NCBI GenBank assembly: GCA_019746155.1
Contig: JAIESJ010000045.1
Span: forward strand, 1-24,117
Reading direction: 5' to 3'
Origin: Burkholderiales bacterium
GTDB taxonomy: Bacteria > Pseudomonadota > Gammaproteobacteria > Burkholderiales > SG8-41
DNA length: 24,117 nucleotides
Below, in pieces: positions 7,301 through 13,821 of the stretch. Both the position numbers and the translations under genes were made by a program. A model generated the notes under the pieces. It was not told the origin of the DNA and searched no databases. It saw only the letters and a list, made by a program, of their open reading frames with translations. The stretch's first letter is position 1. The number at the start of each line of letters is the position of its first letter.

Positions 7301-7912
7301 ATGGCTCATTACGATTTCAACATGCCGGTGACGGAAGAGCAGGTCCGGCGGCTCAGGGTGAACGACACCGTCACGCTCAACGGCACGCTCTACGGCATCC
7401 GCGACGCGACGCAGATTCACATGTTCGACCGCGGTCGCAAGACCCGCTTCGACCTGAACGGCCACGCCGTGATTCACACCGCGCCCAATGTAAAAAAAGT
7501 AGATAAATCAAATACTTATCCAGCAGGCTATGCGCCGATCTGCATCGGCACCACGACCAGCGATCGCATGGAACGCTTCACGCGCCCGCTGCTGAGCGAA
7601 TATGGCGTGCGCATCATCATCGGCAAGGGCGGCTTGCGCGAGGGCTCGCTCGGCGCGTTCAAGGAGCTGGGCGGCGTCTATCTCGCGATCATCGGCGGCA
7701 CCGCGGCGCTCGAGACCACCTGGATCGAGCAAATCGAGGACGTCGATCTCGACGATCTCAATCCCGAGTCGCTGTGGAAATTCCGCGTGAAGAACTTCGG
7801 GCCGCTGCTGGTGGCGATGGATACCCACGGCGGCAGTCTCTACACCCAGGTCAACAAATCGGCGCGCGACAAGCGCGCCGCGGCGCTCGCTGCACTCGGC
7901 GTGAAATCCTGA
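7301..7912 (+). CDS. Class I fumarase/L-tartrate dehydratase-type beta subunit
   Basis: The 203-residue beta subunit completes the hydro-lyase of the preceding gene. Recognisable segments are NGTLYGIRDATQIHMF (27-42), GTTTSDRMERF matching the family GPTTSxRM motif, IGKGGL, and NPESLWKFRVKNFGPLLVAMDTHG. From memory, the last is notably like E. coli TtdB (PESLW..RVK.FGPL.V..DTHG). The usual GP of the substrate-binding HAGP/YxGP segment is replaced by HTAPNV, and GPTTS by GTTTS. These differences suggest a substrate other than plain fumarate, but that is inference. ATG at 7301 follows AAAGGG. The C-terminal Lys/Arg/Ala-rich tail runs into a repeat-filled spacer. Confidence 0.88.
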   Translation: MAHYDFNMPVTEEQVRRLRVNDTVTLNGTLYGIRDATQIHMFDRGRKTRFDLNGHAVIHTAPNVKKVDKSNTYPAGYAPICIGTTTSDRMERFTRPLLSEYGVRIIIGKGGLREGSLGAFKELGGVYLAIIGGTAALETTWIEQIEDVDLDDLNPESLWKFRVKNFGPLLVAMDTHGGSLYTQVNKSARDKRAAALAALGVKS

Positions 7913-8027
7913 AACCCCGAGAACCCGAAAACCTGAAACCCCATTTGTCACAGAGGCCACAGAGAACACAGAGAAAAGCGTTCTGATGGTTCGGGGTTTC
8001 CTCTGCGAACTCTGTGTTCTCTGTGGC
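7911..8027. repeat. Composite intergenic repeat: heptad-like block plus 18-bp perfect hairpin
   Basis: The 7911-7942 block consists of AACCYGA-like units (AACCCCGAG, AACCCGAA, AACCTGA, AACCCC). An inverted counterpart, GGTTCGGGGTTTCC, lies at about 7989-8002. Three 9-nt units, CACAGAGGC, CACAGAGAA and CACAGAGAA, follow at 7949-7975. Positions 7956-7973 (GCCACAGAGAACACAGAG) are the perfect reverse complement of 8010-8027, a stem of 18 bp around 36 nt. The element fills nearly the whole gap between the dehydratase beta gene and the flavoprotein. Confidence 0.9.
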
Positions 8028-8042
8028 TAATATTTTATCTTT

Positions 8043-9767
8043 ATGAAACAAATCAAAACCGACATTCTGATACTCGGTTCCGGTGGCGCCGGACTGTTCG
8101 CCGCGCTGCACGCGCACCAGGCCAACCCCAAGCTCTCGATCACGATCGCCGTGAAAGGCCTGCTCGGCAAGTGCGGCTGCACGCGCATGGTGCAGGGCGG
8201 CTACAACGTCGCTCTGGCCTCCGGCGATTCGGTCGAGCGCCATTTCATGGACACCATCGAGGGCGGCAAGTGGCTGCCTGACCAGGACCTCGCCTGGACG
8301 CTGGTGAGCACGGCGGTCGAGCGCATCCATGAACTCGAAAACGAGCTGGGCTGCTTCTTCGACCGCAATCCCGACGGCACCATTCACCAGAAGGCGTTTG
8401 CGGGCCAGACCTTCGACCGCACCGTGCACAAGGGCGATCTGACCGGCATCGAAATCATCAACCGGCTCTCCGAGCAGGTATGGGCGCGCGGCATCAACCG
8501 TCTCGAGGAACACCGTGCGGTCGAGTTCATCAAGAACAGAAACGGTGACGCCATTTCCGGCGTGCTGATGATCGACATGCGCAGCGGCGAGTTCGTATTC
8601 GTGCAAGCACAGGCGGTGCTGCTTGCCACCGGCGGCGGCCCGACCATGTACAAGTACCACACGCCCTCCGGCGACAAAACCTGCGACGGCATGGCGATGG
8701 CGCTGCGCGCGGGGCTGACGCTGCGCGACATGGAAATGGTGCAGTTTCATCCCACGGGGCTGCTCGCAGGGCCGGGCACGCGCATGACCGGCACCGTGCT
8801 CGAGGAAGGACTGCGTGGTGCGGGCGGCTACCTGCTGAACGGCGCCCAAGAGCGCTTCATGCACAAGTACGATCCTCGAGGCGAACGCGCCACGCGCGAC
8901 ATCGTGTCGCGCGGGATTTATGCTGAAATGCGCGAAGGCCGCGTGACGCCCAACGGCGGCGTCTACATCAGCATGAAACACCTGGGCCCGGAGAACAACC
9001 GCAAGAACTTCAAGGGCATGGTCGAGCGCTGCGCCGACTGCGGCTTCGATCTCGCGGGCGGCCTGGTCGAAGTCGTGCCCACCGCGCACTACATGATGGG
9101 CGGCGTGGTGTTCAGGACCGACTGCACCACCGACCTGCCCGGCCTGTTCGCGGCGGGCGAGGATTCGGGCGGCGTGCATGGCGCCAACCGGCTGGGCGGC
9201 AACGGTGTCGCCAATTCCACCGTGTTCGGCGGTATCGCCGGCGACGTGATGCCGGGATGGGTCGAGGCCAACGGTACGTTTCACGAGCCTGACCCGTACG
9301 CCATGGACGATGCCGTCGCGCGCAGCCGCGCGCCGCTCGGCAAATCCGCCGGCGATCTCAACGCGATCCGCGAAAGACTCTACGACCTGATGTGGGACGA
9401 CGTCGGCATTATCCGCGATGCGGCGGGGCTCACGCGTGCGGAAGGCGCTCTTGACGAGCTCGAAGCGCGGCTCGACGCGACCGGCATCGCGGATTCGAAC
9501 CTCGCCTTCAACCTCACCTGGCACGACTGGTTGAACCTGAAGAATCTCATTCTCGTTTCCAAGTCGATCCGCTTCGCGGCGATGGCGCGCGAGGACTCGC
9601 GCGGCGCTCACTACCGCTCCGACTTCCCCGACGTGCGCGACCTCGAAAACTCGCACTACACCTGCGTCACGTGGAAGGACGGCCGCTTCGAGAGCACCAC
9701 GCGCCCCGTGCAGTTCACGCGCGTGAAGCCCGGCGAGACGCTGCTCAAGGAAATTTCCGTTGTTTGA
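8043..9767 (+). CDS. SdhA/FrdA-family flavoprotein with the covalent-FAD histidine replaced
   Basis: The 574-residue FAD-dependent dicarboxylate dehydrogenase/reductase subunit belongs to the succinate dehydrogenase / fumarate reductase / L-aspartate oxidase family. The FAD Rossmann motif is GSGGAG at 12-17. QGG (51-53) marks the flavin loop. The residue aligned with the covalent-FAD His is C46 (GCTRMVQGG versus SHTxxAQGG), so FAD should be non-covalent. Dicarboxylate-site residues are retained: FHPTG with H236, EEGLRGAGG (the usual RGEGG has Ala), RATRDIVSR, PTAHYMMGG, and HGANRLGGN with H379. It presumably pairs with the B-C-D subunits at 2807-4321. A soluble or quinone-linked fumarate reductase-like enzyme is the best guess. 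No clear Shine-Dalgarno precedes ATG 8043. Confidence 0.9.
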   Translation: MKQIKTDILILGSGGAGLFAALHAHQANPKLSITIAVKGLLGKCGCTRMVQGGYNVALASGDSVERHFMDTIEGGKWLPDQDLAWTLVSTAVERIHELENELGCFFDRNPDGTIHQKAFAGQTFDRTVHKGDLTGIEIINRLSEQVWARGINRLEEHRAVEFIKNRNGDAISGVLMIDMRSGEFVFVQAQAVLLATGGGPTMYKYHTPSGDKTCDGMAMALRAGLTLRDMEMVQFHPTGLLAGPGTRMTGTVLEEGLRGAGGYLLNGAQERFMHKYDPRGERATRDIVSRGIYAEMREGRVTPNGGVYISMKHLGPENNRKNFKGMVERCADCGFDLAGGLVEVVPTAHYMMGGVVFRTDCTTDLPGLFAAGEDSGGVHGANRLGGNGVANSTVFGGIAGDVMPGWVEANGTFHEPDPYAMDDAVARSRAPLGKSAGDLNAIRERLYDLMWDDVGIIRDAAGLTRAEGALDELEARLDATGIADSNLAFNLTWHDWLNLKNLILVSKSIRFAAMAREDSRGAHYRSDFPDVRDLENSHYTCVTWKDGRFESTTRPVQFTRVKPGETLLKEISVV

Positions 9768-9801
9768 TGCTCATGAGTCCCTGCAGAAATTCAAAATGCT
9801 G

Positions 9802-9970
9802 CCGCAGATGAGCGCCCGCCGACAATCCCAAAGCCGATAGCCACAGAGATCGCAGAGAACACAGAGAAAAAGCGAAATGCAATGCCGATCAGGTTCATGG
9901 GGTTTCATCTTCTGTGAACCGGGTGTCCTCTGTGGCAAAGGGTTTTTTTCCTGCGTTCGTCGGCGGTTTG
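9802..9970. repeat. Nested periodic inverted repeats between the flavoprotein and dehydrogenase genes
   Basis: Inner arms: GCCACAGAG (9840-9848) pairs perfectly with CTCTGTGGC (9928-9936). The left arm continues as three 9-nt units (CCACAGAGA, TCGCAGAGA, ACACAGAGA), the same family as the 7949-8027 hairpin. Outer arms: CGCAGATGAGCGC on the left, and on the right a segment (about 9951-9968) whose reverse complement reads AACCGCCGACGAACGCAG, like the 12-nt periodic element at 7195-7286. The two repeat families are therefore nested here. Confidence 0.7.
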
Positions 9971-9992
9971 ACAATATAGGTTGTTTTTTAAA

Positions 9993-10994
9993 ATGAGATA
10001 TAGGGTATCTATTGACGAACTGACTCAGCTCGCCGCGCGCGCGCTGAAAAAAGCCGGCGCTTCCCAATCCATGGCGCTCGCTACCGCCAAGGCGCTGGTC
10101 GCGGCCGACAGGGACGGGCTCGCCACGCATGGCGTGTCGCGCGTCGCGCTCTACGCACAGCATCTGCGCGAAGGCCGCGCCAACGGCAAAGCGAAAGCGA
10201 AGATCATCAGGAAAAAAGGCGGCACCTGCCTGGTGGACGCGGCGGGCGGCCTGGCTTACGAAGCGGCTGCAATCGCAGTCAAGGAAGCGATCAAGCGCAC
10301 CCGGCGCTACGGCGTTGCGTTCTGCGGCGTCACCAACAGCCACCACTTCGGCGCCGCGGCCTATCACCTTGCTCCGGTGGCGGAAGCGGGTCTGGTGGGG
10401 CTGGCGTTTACCAATTCGCCGCCGGCGATCAACGCCTGGGGCGGCAAAAAGCCGTTCTTCGGCACCAATCCGATCGCCGCGATTTTCCCGAGAAAGGCCG
10501 CGGCGCCCCTCGTAGTGGACCTGTCGCTCACGGCAGTCACGCGCGGCAAAATCATGCTGGCGGCGAAGGAAGGCAAGTCGATCCCCTCGGGTTGGGCGGT
10601 CGACAAGGACGGCAACCCGACGACCGATGCCAAAGCTGCGCTCACCGGCAGCCTGACGGCGATCGGCGGCGTCAAAGGCACGGCGCTGGCGCTGATGGTG
10701 GAGGTGTTGTGCGTGGCGCTGACGGGTGCGGCGTTCAGCTTCGAGAACGACTCCTACTTCGAGCCCGGCAACGCGCCGCGCATCGGCCATGCTGTTCTCG
10801 CCATCGACCCCGATGCGCTGGCGGGCGCGGAGTCGTACTTCTCGCGCCTCGAGGTGATGATCTCGGAAATGCTCGCCGCCGACGGCGTACGGCTGCCCGG
10901 CGCACGCCGCCAGCTGATGGCGGTTCAGGCACGCGCGCAAGGCATAGAGGTTCCCGCAGCGCTGTACAACGAGCTCCGAACACTGGCCGCGTAA
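9993..10994 (+). CDS. Malate/L-lactate/sulfolactate dehydrogenase family (Ldh2/MDH2) oxidoreductase
   Basis: The 333-residue NAD(P)-dependent oxidoreductase belongs to the non-Rossmann Ldh2/MDH2 family. Family segments are ATHGVSR (44-50), TNSHHFGAAAYH with H117/H118, FTNSPPAINAWGGKKPFFGTNP (split here as FTNSPPAINAWGG and KKPFFGTNP), VVDLSLTAVTRGK, PSGWAVDKDGNPTTDA and GGVKGTALALMVE. Known members oxidise malate, (R)-sulfolactate (ComC), ureidoglycolate, 2,3-diketogulonate or similar 2-hydroxy acids. ATG 9993 is preferred over an in-frame TTG at 9981, which would abut the only AGG. It is the last + strand gene of the cluster. In this context it probably oxidises the imported hydroxy acid or an intermediate, but the substrate is not identified. 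Confidence 0.88.
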   Translation: MRYRVSIDELTQLAARALKKAGASQSMALATAKALVAADRDGLATHGVSRVALYAQHLREGRANGKAKAKIIRKKGGTCLVDAAGGLAYEAAAIAVKEAIKRTRRYGVAFCGVTNSHHFGAAAYHLAPVAEAGLVGLAFTNSPPAINAWGGKKPFFGTNPIAAIFPRKAAAPLVVDLSLTAVTRGKIMLAAKEGKSIPSGWAVDKDGNPTTDAKAALTGSLTAIGGVKGTALALMVEVLCVALTGAAFSFENDSYFEPGNAPRIGHAVLAIDPDALAGAESYFSRLEVMISEMLAADGVRLPGARRQLMAVQARAQGIEVPAALYNELRTLAA

Positions 10995-11027
10995 CGGAAA
11001 TCCCCCTGATTTGCCGTATCATCCCGC

Positions 11028-11150
11028 ATGCGCGCGATGACGCCCGAGCAGCATGCGCGCTTTCTCCCGAATTTTTTCGAATCCGCTTACGCAGCCGCCA
11101 ATCGGCACGCGTACCGGATGAAAAAACGGCCCTGGGCAACAGCCCGTTGA
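11028..11150 (+). CDS. Possible 40-residue small protein (unrecognised)
   Basis: A 40-codon frame begins MRAMTPEQHARF and ends with a basic RMKKRPWATAR tail. The composition is protein-like, but there is no Shine-Dalgarno; the start falls a few bases after a TATCAT hexamer that could be a -10 box for a leaderless message. Its 3' end overlaps the opposite-strand pilin terminator. No family is recognised. It may be a chance frame in GC-rich DNA. Confidence 0.15.
   Translation: MRAMTPEQHARFLPNFFESAYAAANRHAYRMKKRPWATAR
11121..11148 (-). terminator. Probable intrinsic terminator of the pilin gene
   Basis: On the - strand, AACGG...CCGTT (with an alternative inner GGGC-TGTT-GCCC stem) is followed by six T residues, 16 nt after the pilin stop. 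The stem is short, so efficiency is uncertain. Two heptad-like units, TTGAAAC and CTGGAAC (+ strand 11147-11160), sit between it and the stop. Confidence 0.5.
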
Positions 11151-11163
11151 AACCTGGAACTTT

Positions 11164-11856
11164 CTAGAACAGGCTTGCGCCGCCGCAGTTGGTTTCGTTG
11201 GTGGTTGTGAGCCATACGCCCGTGGCGGCAGTGAAGCAGTTGGCAGCGGTGGGAGCCACCCCGGCGCCTTGGTAAGCGCTGAAACGGAAGGTGCCACGGC
11301 CGGCATTGGCGTCATCGACCTTGCGGTCCATCTCGGTCAGGATGTCTACCGGGATCTGGTTGCCGGTTTTGACGTTAGGTCGAGTAGAGGCTGCGGGATC
11401 CCCCGTCACAATGCCGTAGTTGTTGTCGTGAATGATCTGCAGCAGGGCGTTATAGGGATTGGAGGGAGAGTTGGCGGCACTGGCGGCTTCAAGCGCAGCG
11501 GCCATGGTGTAGTTGCCGCTCAGGAAACCGGCGTGGGAAAGATGCATCCACGCCAGGGTCGGCTCGTTTGCGCTTGCGGTGGCCACAATCAGACCGTCCC
11601 CGTTTCCGCCCAACGTGGCGCCCACGTTGGGAATATTGGCATTGGCCTGGGCGCCCGGATAGTCGCCCGGCAGCGCACGGTAACGATCCTGGAAGCCGAA
11701 GTAGGCCGCCTTGACGCCGTCCTGCTGTGAAATCAGGTTGCGTACACGGGCGCTGGTGATGAGCTCCTGGCCTTTCAGCACGCCTCCCAGCAACAGGCCG
11801 ATAATGACCAGTACGATTGCGATCTCGATTAACGTGAAGCCGTGTTGCTTACGCAT
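11164..11856 (-). CDS. Type IV pilin-like protein with class III signal peptide
   Basis: The 230-residue protein has a short prepilin leader, MRKQHG, cleaved before F of FTLIEIAIVLVIIGLLLGG. It has the conserved Glu5 and one long hydrophobic helix. YRALPGDYPGA near residue 60 is shared with a common betaproteobacterial pilin-like family. A cysteine pair near the C-terminus (ANC ... NCGGASLF) could form the closing disulfide loop. GGAGG lies just ahead of ATG. It is monocistronic by layout, with its own sigma-54 promoter upstream and a terminator downstream. It may be a major or accessory pilin, and it could be assembled by the MSHA-type machinery 4 kb away, but it lies outside that operon. 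Confidence 0.88.
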   Translation of the reverse strand: MRKQHGFTLIEIAIVLVIIGLLLGGVLKGQELITSARVRNLISQQDGVKAAYFGFQDRYRALPGDYPGAQANANIPNVGATLGGNGDGLIVATASANEPTLAWMHLSHAGFLSGNYTMAAALEAASAANSPSNPYNALLQIIHDNNYGIVTGDPAASTRPNVKTGNQIPVDILTEMDRKVDDANAGRGTFRFSAYQGAGVAPTAANCFTAATGVWLTTTNETNCGGASLF

Positions 11857-11907
11857 GGTTGTATCCTCCGGTTGCGACGGATGTTGTAAGAAAACAAATA
11901 ATCTCCC

Positions 11908-11922
11908 GCAAGAAACATGCCA
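11908..11922 (-). promoter_or_regulatory. Sigma-54 (RpoN) promoter of the pilin gene
   Basis: The - strand reads TGGCAT-G-TTTC-TTGC, matching TGGCAC-N5-TTGC with one difference and the exact GG-N10-GC spacing of -24/-12 elements. It lies about 52 nt upstream of the pilin ATG, leaving a 5' UTR of roughly 40 nt. Pilin genes driven by RpoN with a PilR-type activator are well known. Confidence 0.8.
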
Positions 11923-12003
11923 TAAGTAGCCTAAAAATCATAGGGTTCCGCTACGTAAGGTATCCAGGATTGTAAAATAGGCCGCGATTTTGAGGGTTTA
12001 TCA

Positions 12004-12016
12004 TAACTAATTGATT
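12004..12016 (-). promoter_or_regulatory. IHF-type binding site upstream of the pilin promoter
   Basis: The - strand AATCAA-TTAG-TTA fits WATCAANNNNTTR exactly, inside an AT-rich tract (11990-12030) unlike its surroundings. It lies about 80-95 nt upstream of the -24 element, where IHF bends DNA to bring an enhancer-bound activator to sigma-54 polymerase. Confidence 0.55.
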
Positions 12017-12125
12017 ATATTGATTTTTTTGTTAATGGCGCTGCGAGGTTTGCCTCAACCGGAACCTGCGCTTTATTTTATTAGTGCTTGAAAAATAAGG
12101 AAACTGACCCACAGAAAGCAGCTGG

Positions 12126-12860
12126 CTATTGTCGATTTTTCGGCGGTGATGACGATTTTTCGGCATTTTTCAGTTCTTCCAGACGCCGGGTCAGGAAATG
12201 GATTTCCTTCGGGTCGGTTACTTCGCCGCTCGCCAGCAACCCGCCCAGCAGAACCGTTGCGCTTTCCAGCTCTCCCATATCTTCGAGGATAAAAATCCGC
12301 ATTTGCCGCGCCCAGCTCGACGCGGTGCGTGCATACCGCGTGATGTCATCGGCGTATTTGAGCGCAAGCGGCGCGTCCCGGAGCCGATGCTTGGCCAGGA
12401 GGGCGCAGTGCGCGAGCCAACGCCAGCGCCGGTCGGGATCTTCGAGGAATTTTCGATGCACGAAATCGAACATCAGGCGCTGCTTGGCCTGATCCGGTAC
12501 TTGGCCGTAGAGCTGGGAGGCCATCATCAACGGATATTCCGTGACCGGATCGAGCCCGAGTATGGTTTCCAGCCAGCGGATGACGCGCGGATAGTCGAGG
12601 TCCTTGAACGGGATGCTGATGCCCGGCTGGTTATCGAAGGCCTGCAGGTAGAGGATGAGCCATTGCGCCAGCACGATCGGCTCGCCCAGGCTTGCCGCTT
12701 TCAACACGGGCAAAGAGGCGGGCACACCCAGCGCCTCCGCCCGGGCGCTGGGTTTCGGCTGCAACGCCTGCCATCCAATCTGCAGTGCCAGCGCGGCCGC
12801 AAGCAGCACCAGCACCGGCCGCGGCACCTGGCCAACAGAACGTTCCATGCGGTCATTCAT
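12126..12860 (-). CDS. Hypothetical membrane-anchored TPR-like protein
   Basis: The 244-residue protein has one N-terminal hydrophobic helix (about residues 14-32, PVLVLLAAALALQIGWQAL). The rest is a largely alpha-helical, Leu/Ala/Trp/Arg-rich domain with TPR-like helical pairs (QWLILYLQAFD, YPRVIRWLETILGLDP, FVHRKFLEDPDRRWRWLAHCALLAKH). The tail is Lys/Ser-rich. I do not recognise a named family. It lies 35 nt downstream of the ABC-2 permease on the same strand, but a strong hairpin sits between them. It may be a periplasmic partner of that permease. ATG 12860 is used; ATG 12848 is possible, and neither has a clear ribosome site. Confidence 0.75.
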   Translation of the reverse strand: MNDRMERSVGQVPRPVLVLLAAALALQIGWQALQPKPSARAEALGVPASLPVLKAASLGEPIVLAQWLILYLQAFDNQPGISIPFKDLDYPRVIRWLETILGLDPVTEYPLMMASQLYGQVPDQAKQRLMFDFVHRKFLEDPDRRWRWLAHCALLAKHRLRDAPLALKYADDITRYARTASSWARQMRIFILEDMGELESATVLLGGLLASGEVTDPKEIHFLTRRLEELKNAEKSSSPPKNRQ

Positions 12861-12874
12861 TCCGAATTTATTTT

Positions 12875-12907
12875 AAAAATTTCTGAGAGGATCTCTCAGA
12901 AATTTTT
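12875..12907 (-). terminator. Perfect 14-bp hairpin with flanking A/T runs between permease and TPR-like gene
   Basis: Positions 12875-12888 (AAAAATTTCTGAGA) are the perfect reverse complement of 12894-12907, around a GGATC loop. On the - strand the stem ends in a T-run, as in an intrinsic terminator or attenuator. The permease stop codon (12896-12898) lies inside the arm. It would reduce transcription into the downstream TPR-like gene. The symmetry also allows termination in the other direction. Confidence 0.75.
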
Positions 12908-13666
12908 ACGGTAGAAGTCGAACATCGTCGCACCGGCAAGCAGCGCGACATAGAGCGCGCTTTGCCCTGCCAGCACGCCGATTTCCGTCCATACGGCCGG
13001 CTGGTCGACGAGCCAAGCGGTCCGGGTCCATGCGTCCAGCGCCGGCATCACCAGCGCCAGACCCTCCATCATCATGCTCATGAACTGATGTGACAGAGTG
13101 TCGGCGCCGGTAAGCGGATGGGCGCTCATCAGGCGAACTGCCGTCAGCGCCCGCGCCAGCAGGTAGAATGCCAGCACGAAGCTGGCCGCCGGCATCAACT
13201 GGCTGAAGGTGACGATGCAAAACAGGCTCAAGGCAACCACGATCGCGAGCTCGAACGCGAGCGACACTCCCCACTGCAACGCGGCGCCGGGCGCGGCGAG
13301 CAAGGCGAGCGGCATGCTGACCGCGATCGCGACCAGCACGCCAATCACCAGAAAACCCGCGAGCTTGCCGAGAATATAATGCGAGCGTGGCAGGTCGAGA
13401 GCGAGCGCGACGTCGAGGCCCTTGTCGCTGAATTCGCGCGCCACGCTGGAGAGCACGTAGAGGCCGATGATGAATACGCCGGTCAGGCGCATGGTGGCGG
13501 CGTAGAAGCCGGTCTGCAGGCGCGTGCTTTCGGTGACCGCGATTTCCTGCACGAAAAATCCCGCGGCGCCAAGCAGCACGATCGCGGACAGCACCAGTTG
13601 CGGCAGCCGTGTGCGCCTCGCTTCGAGCAGTGTGTAGCGGGCGATGGTGGTGATCTGGCGGTTCAT
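12896..13666 (-). CDS. ABC-2-type transporter permease
   Basis: The 256-residue integral membrane protein has about six hydrophobic helices and a cytoplasmic N-terminus, MNRQITTIARYTLLEARRTRLPQL. The helix after it and the REFSDKGLDVALALDLPRSHYILGKLAG segment near residues 83-110 match the coupling region of ABC-2 (ABC2_membrane) permeases. No ATP-binding subunit is adjacent; the upstream neighbour is divergent. It must use an ATPase encoded elsewhere or be an orphan. It is followed by the TPR-like protein across a hairpin. The substrate is unknown. Confidence 0.8.
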   Translation of the reverse strand: MNRQITTIARYTLLEARRTRLPQLVLSAIVLLGAAGFFVQEIAVTESTRLQTGFYAATMRLTGVFIIGLYVLSSVAREFSDKGLDVALALDLPRSHYILGKLAGFLVIGVLVAIAVSMPLALLAAPGAALQWGVSLAFELAIVVALSLFCIVTFSQLMPAASFVLAFYLLARALTAVRLMSAHPLTGADTLSHQFMSMMMEGLALVMPALDAWTRTAWLVDQPAVWTEIGVLAGQSALYVALLAGATMFDFYRKNF

Positions 13667-13697
13667 GGGATGATTGGATCCGATAAGGCCGAAGTAT

Positions 13698-13788
13698 AAC
13701 TTTAGTTTCAGGTCCGGAGTCTAAGGTTTCAAGTTAACAGCGCGTGATTCCGCCTTTAACTTTAGATTCGCAGCTTGAAACCTGAGAC
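13698..13788. repeat. Inverted heptad arms in the divergent promoter region
   Basis: The left arm reads in 7-nt steps AACTTTA, GTTTCAG, GTCCGGA, GTCTAAG, GTTTCAA, GTTAACA (13698-13739). The right arm reads CTTTAAC, TTTAGAT, TCGCAGC, TTGAAAC, CTGAGAC (13754-13788). GTTTCAA and TTGAAAC, and GTCTAAG and CTGAGAC, are inverted counterparts. It occupies most of the space between the divergent permease and kinase genes, so any promoters there must overlap it. Confidence 0.75.
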
Positions 13789-13821
13789 TGCGCCGATCAA
13801 CTGTGTGCAACGGGGAAAAGA

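Noticed and set aside
7851..9656. 601-codon open frame on the - strand opposite the flavoprotein
   Set aside because: Antisense shadow. The + strand encodes an SdhA/FrdA protein with conserved motifs over the same span.
9968..9994. TTGACA...TAAAAT promoter-like pair before the Ldh2-family gene
   Set aside because: The spacing is 15 nt and the -10 overlaps the ATG at 9993, so a transcript from it would lack the start codon.
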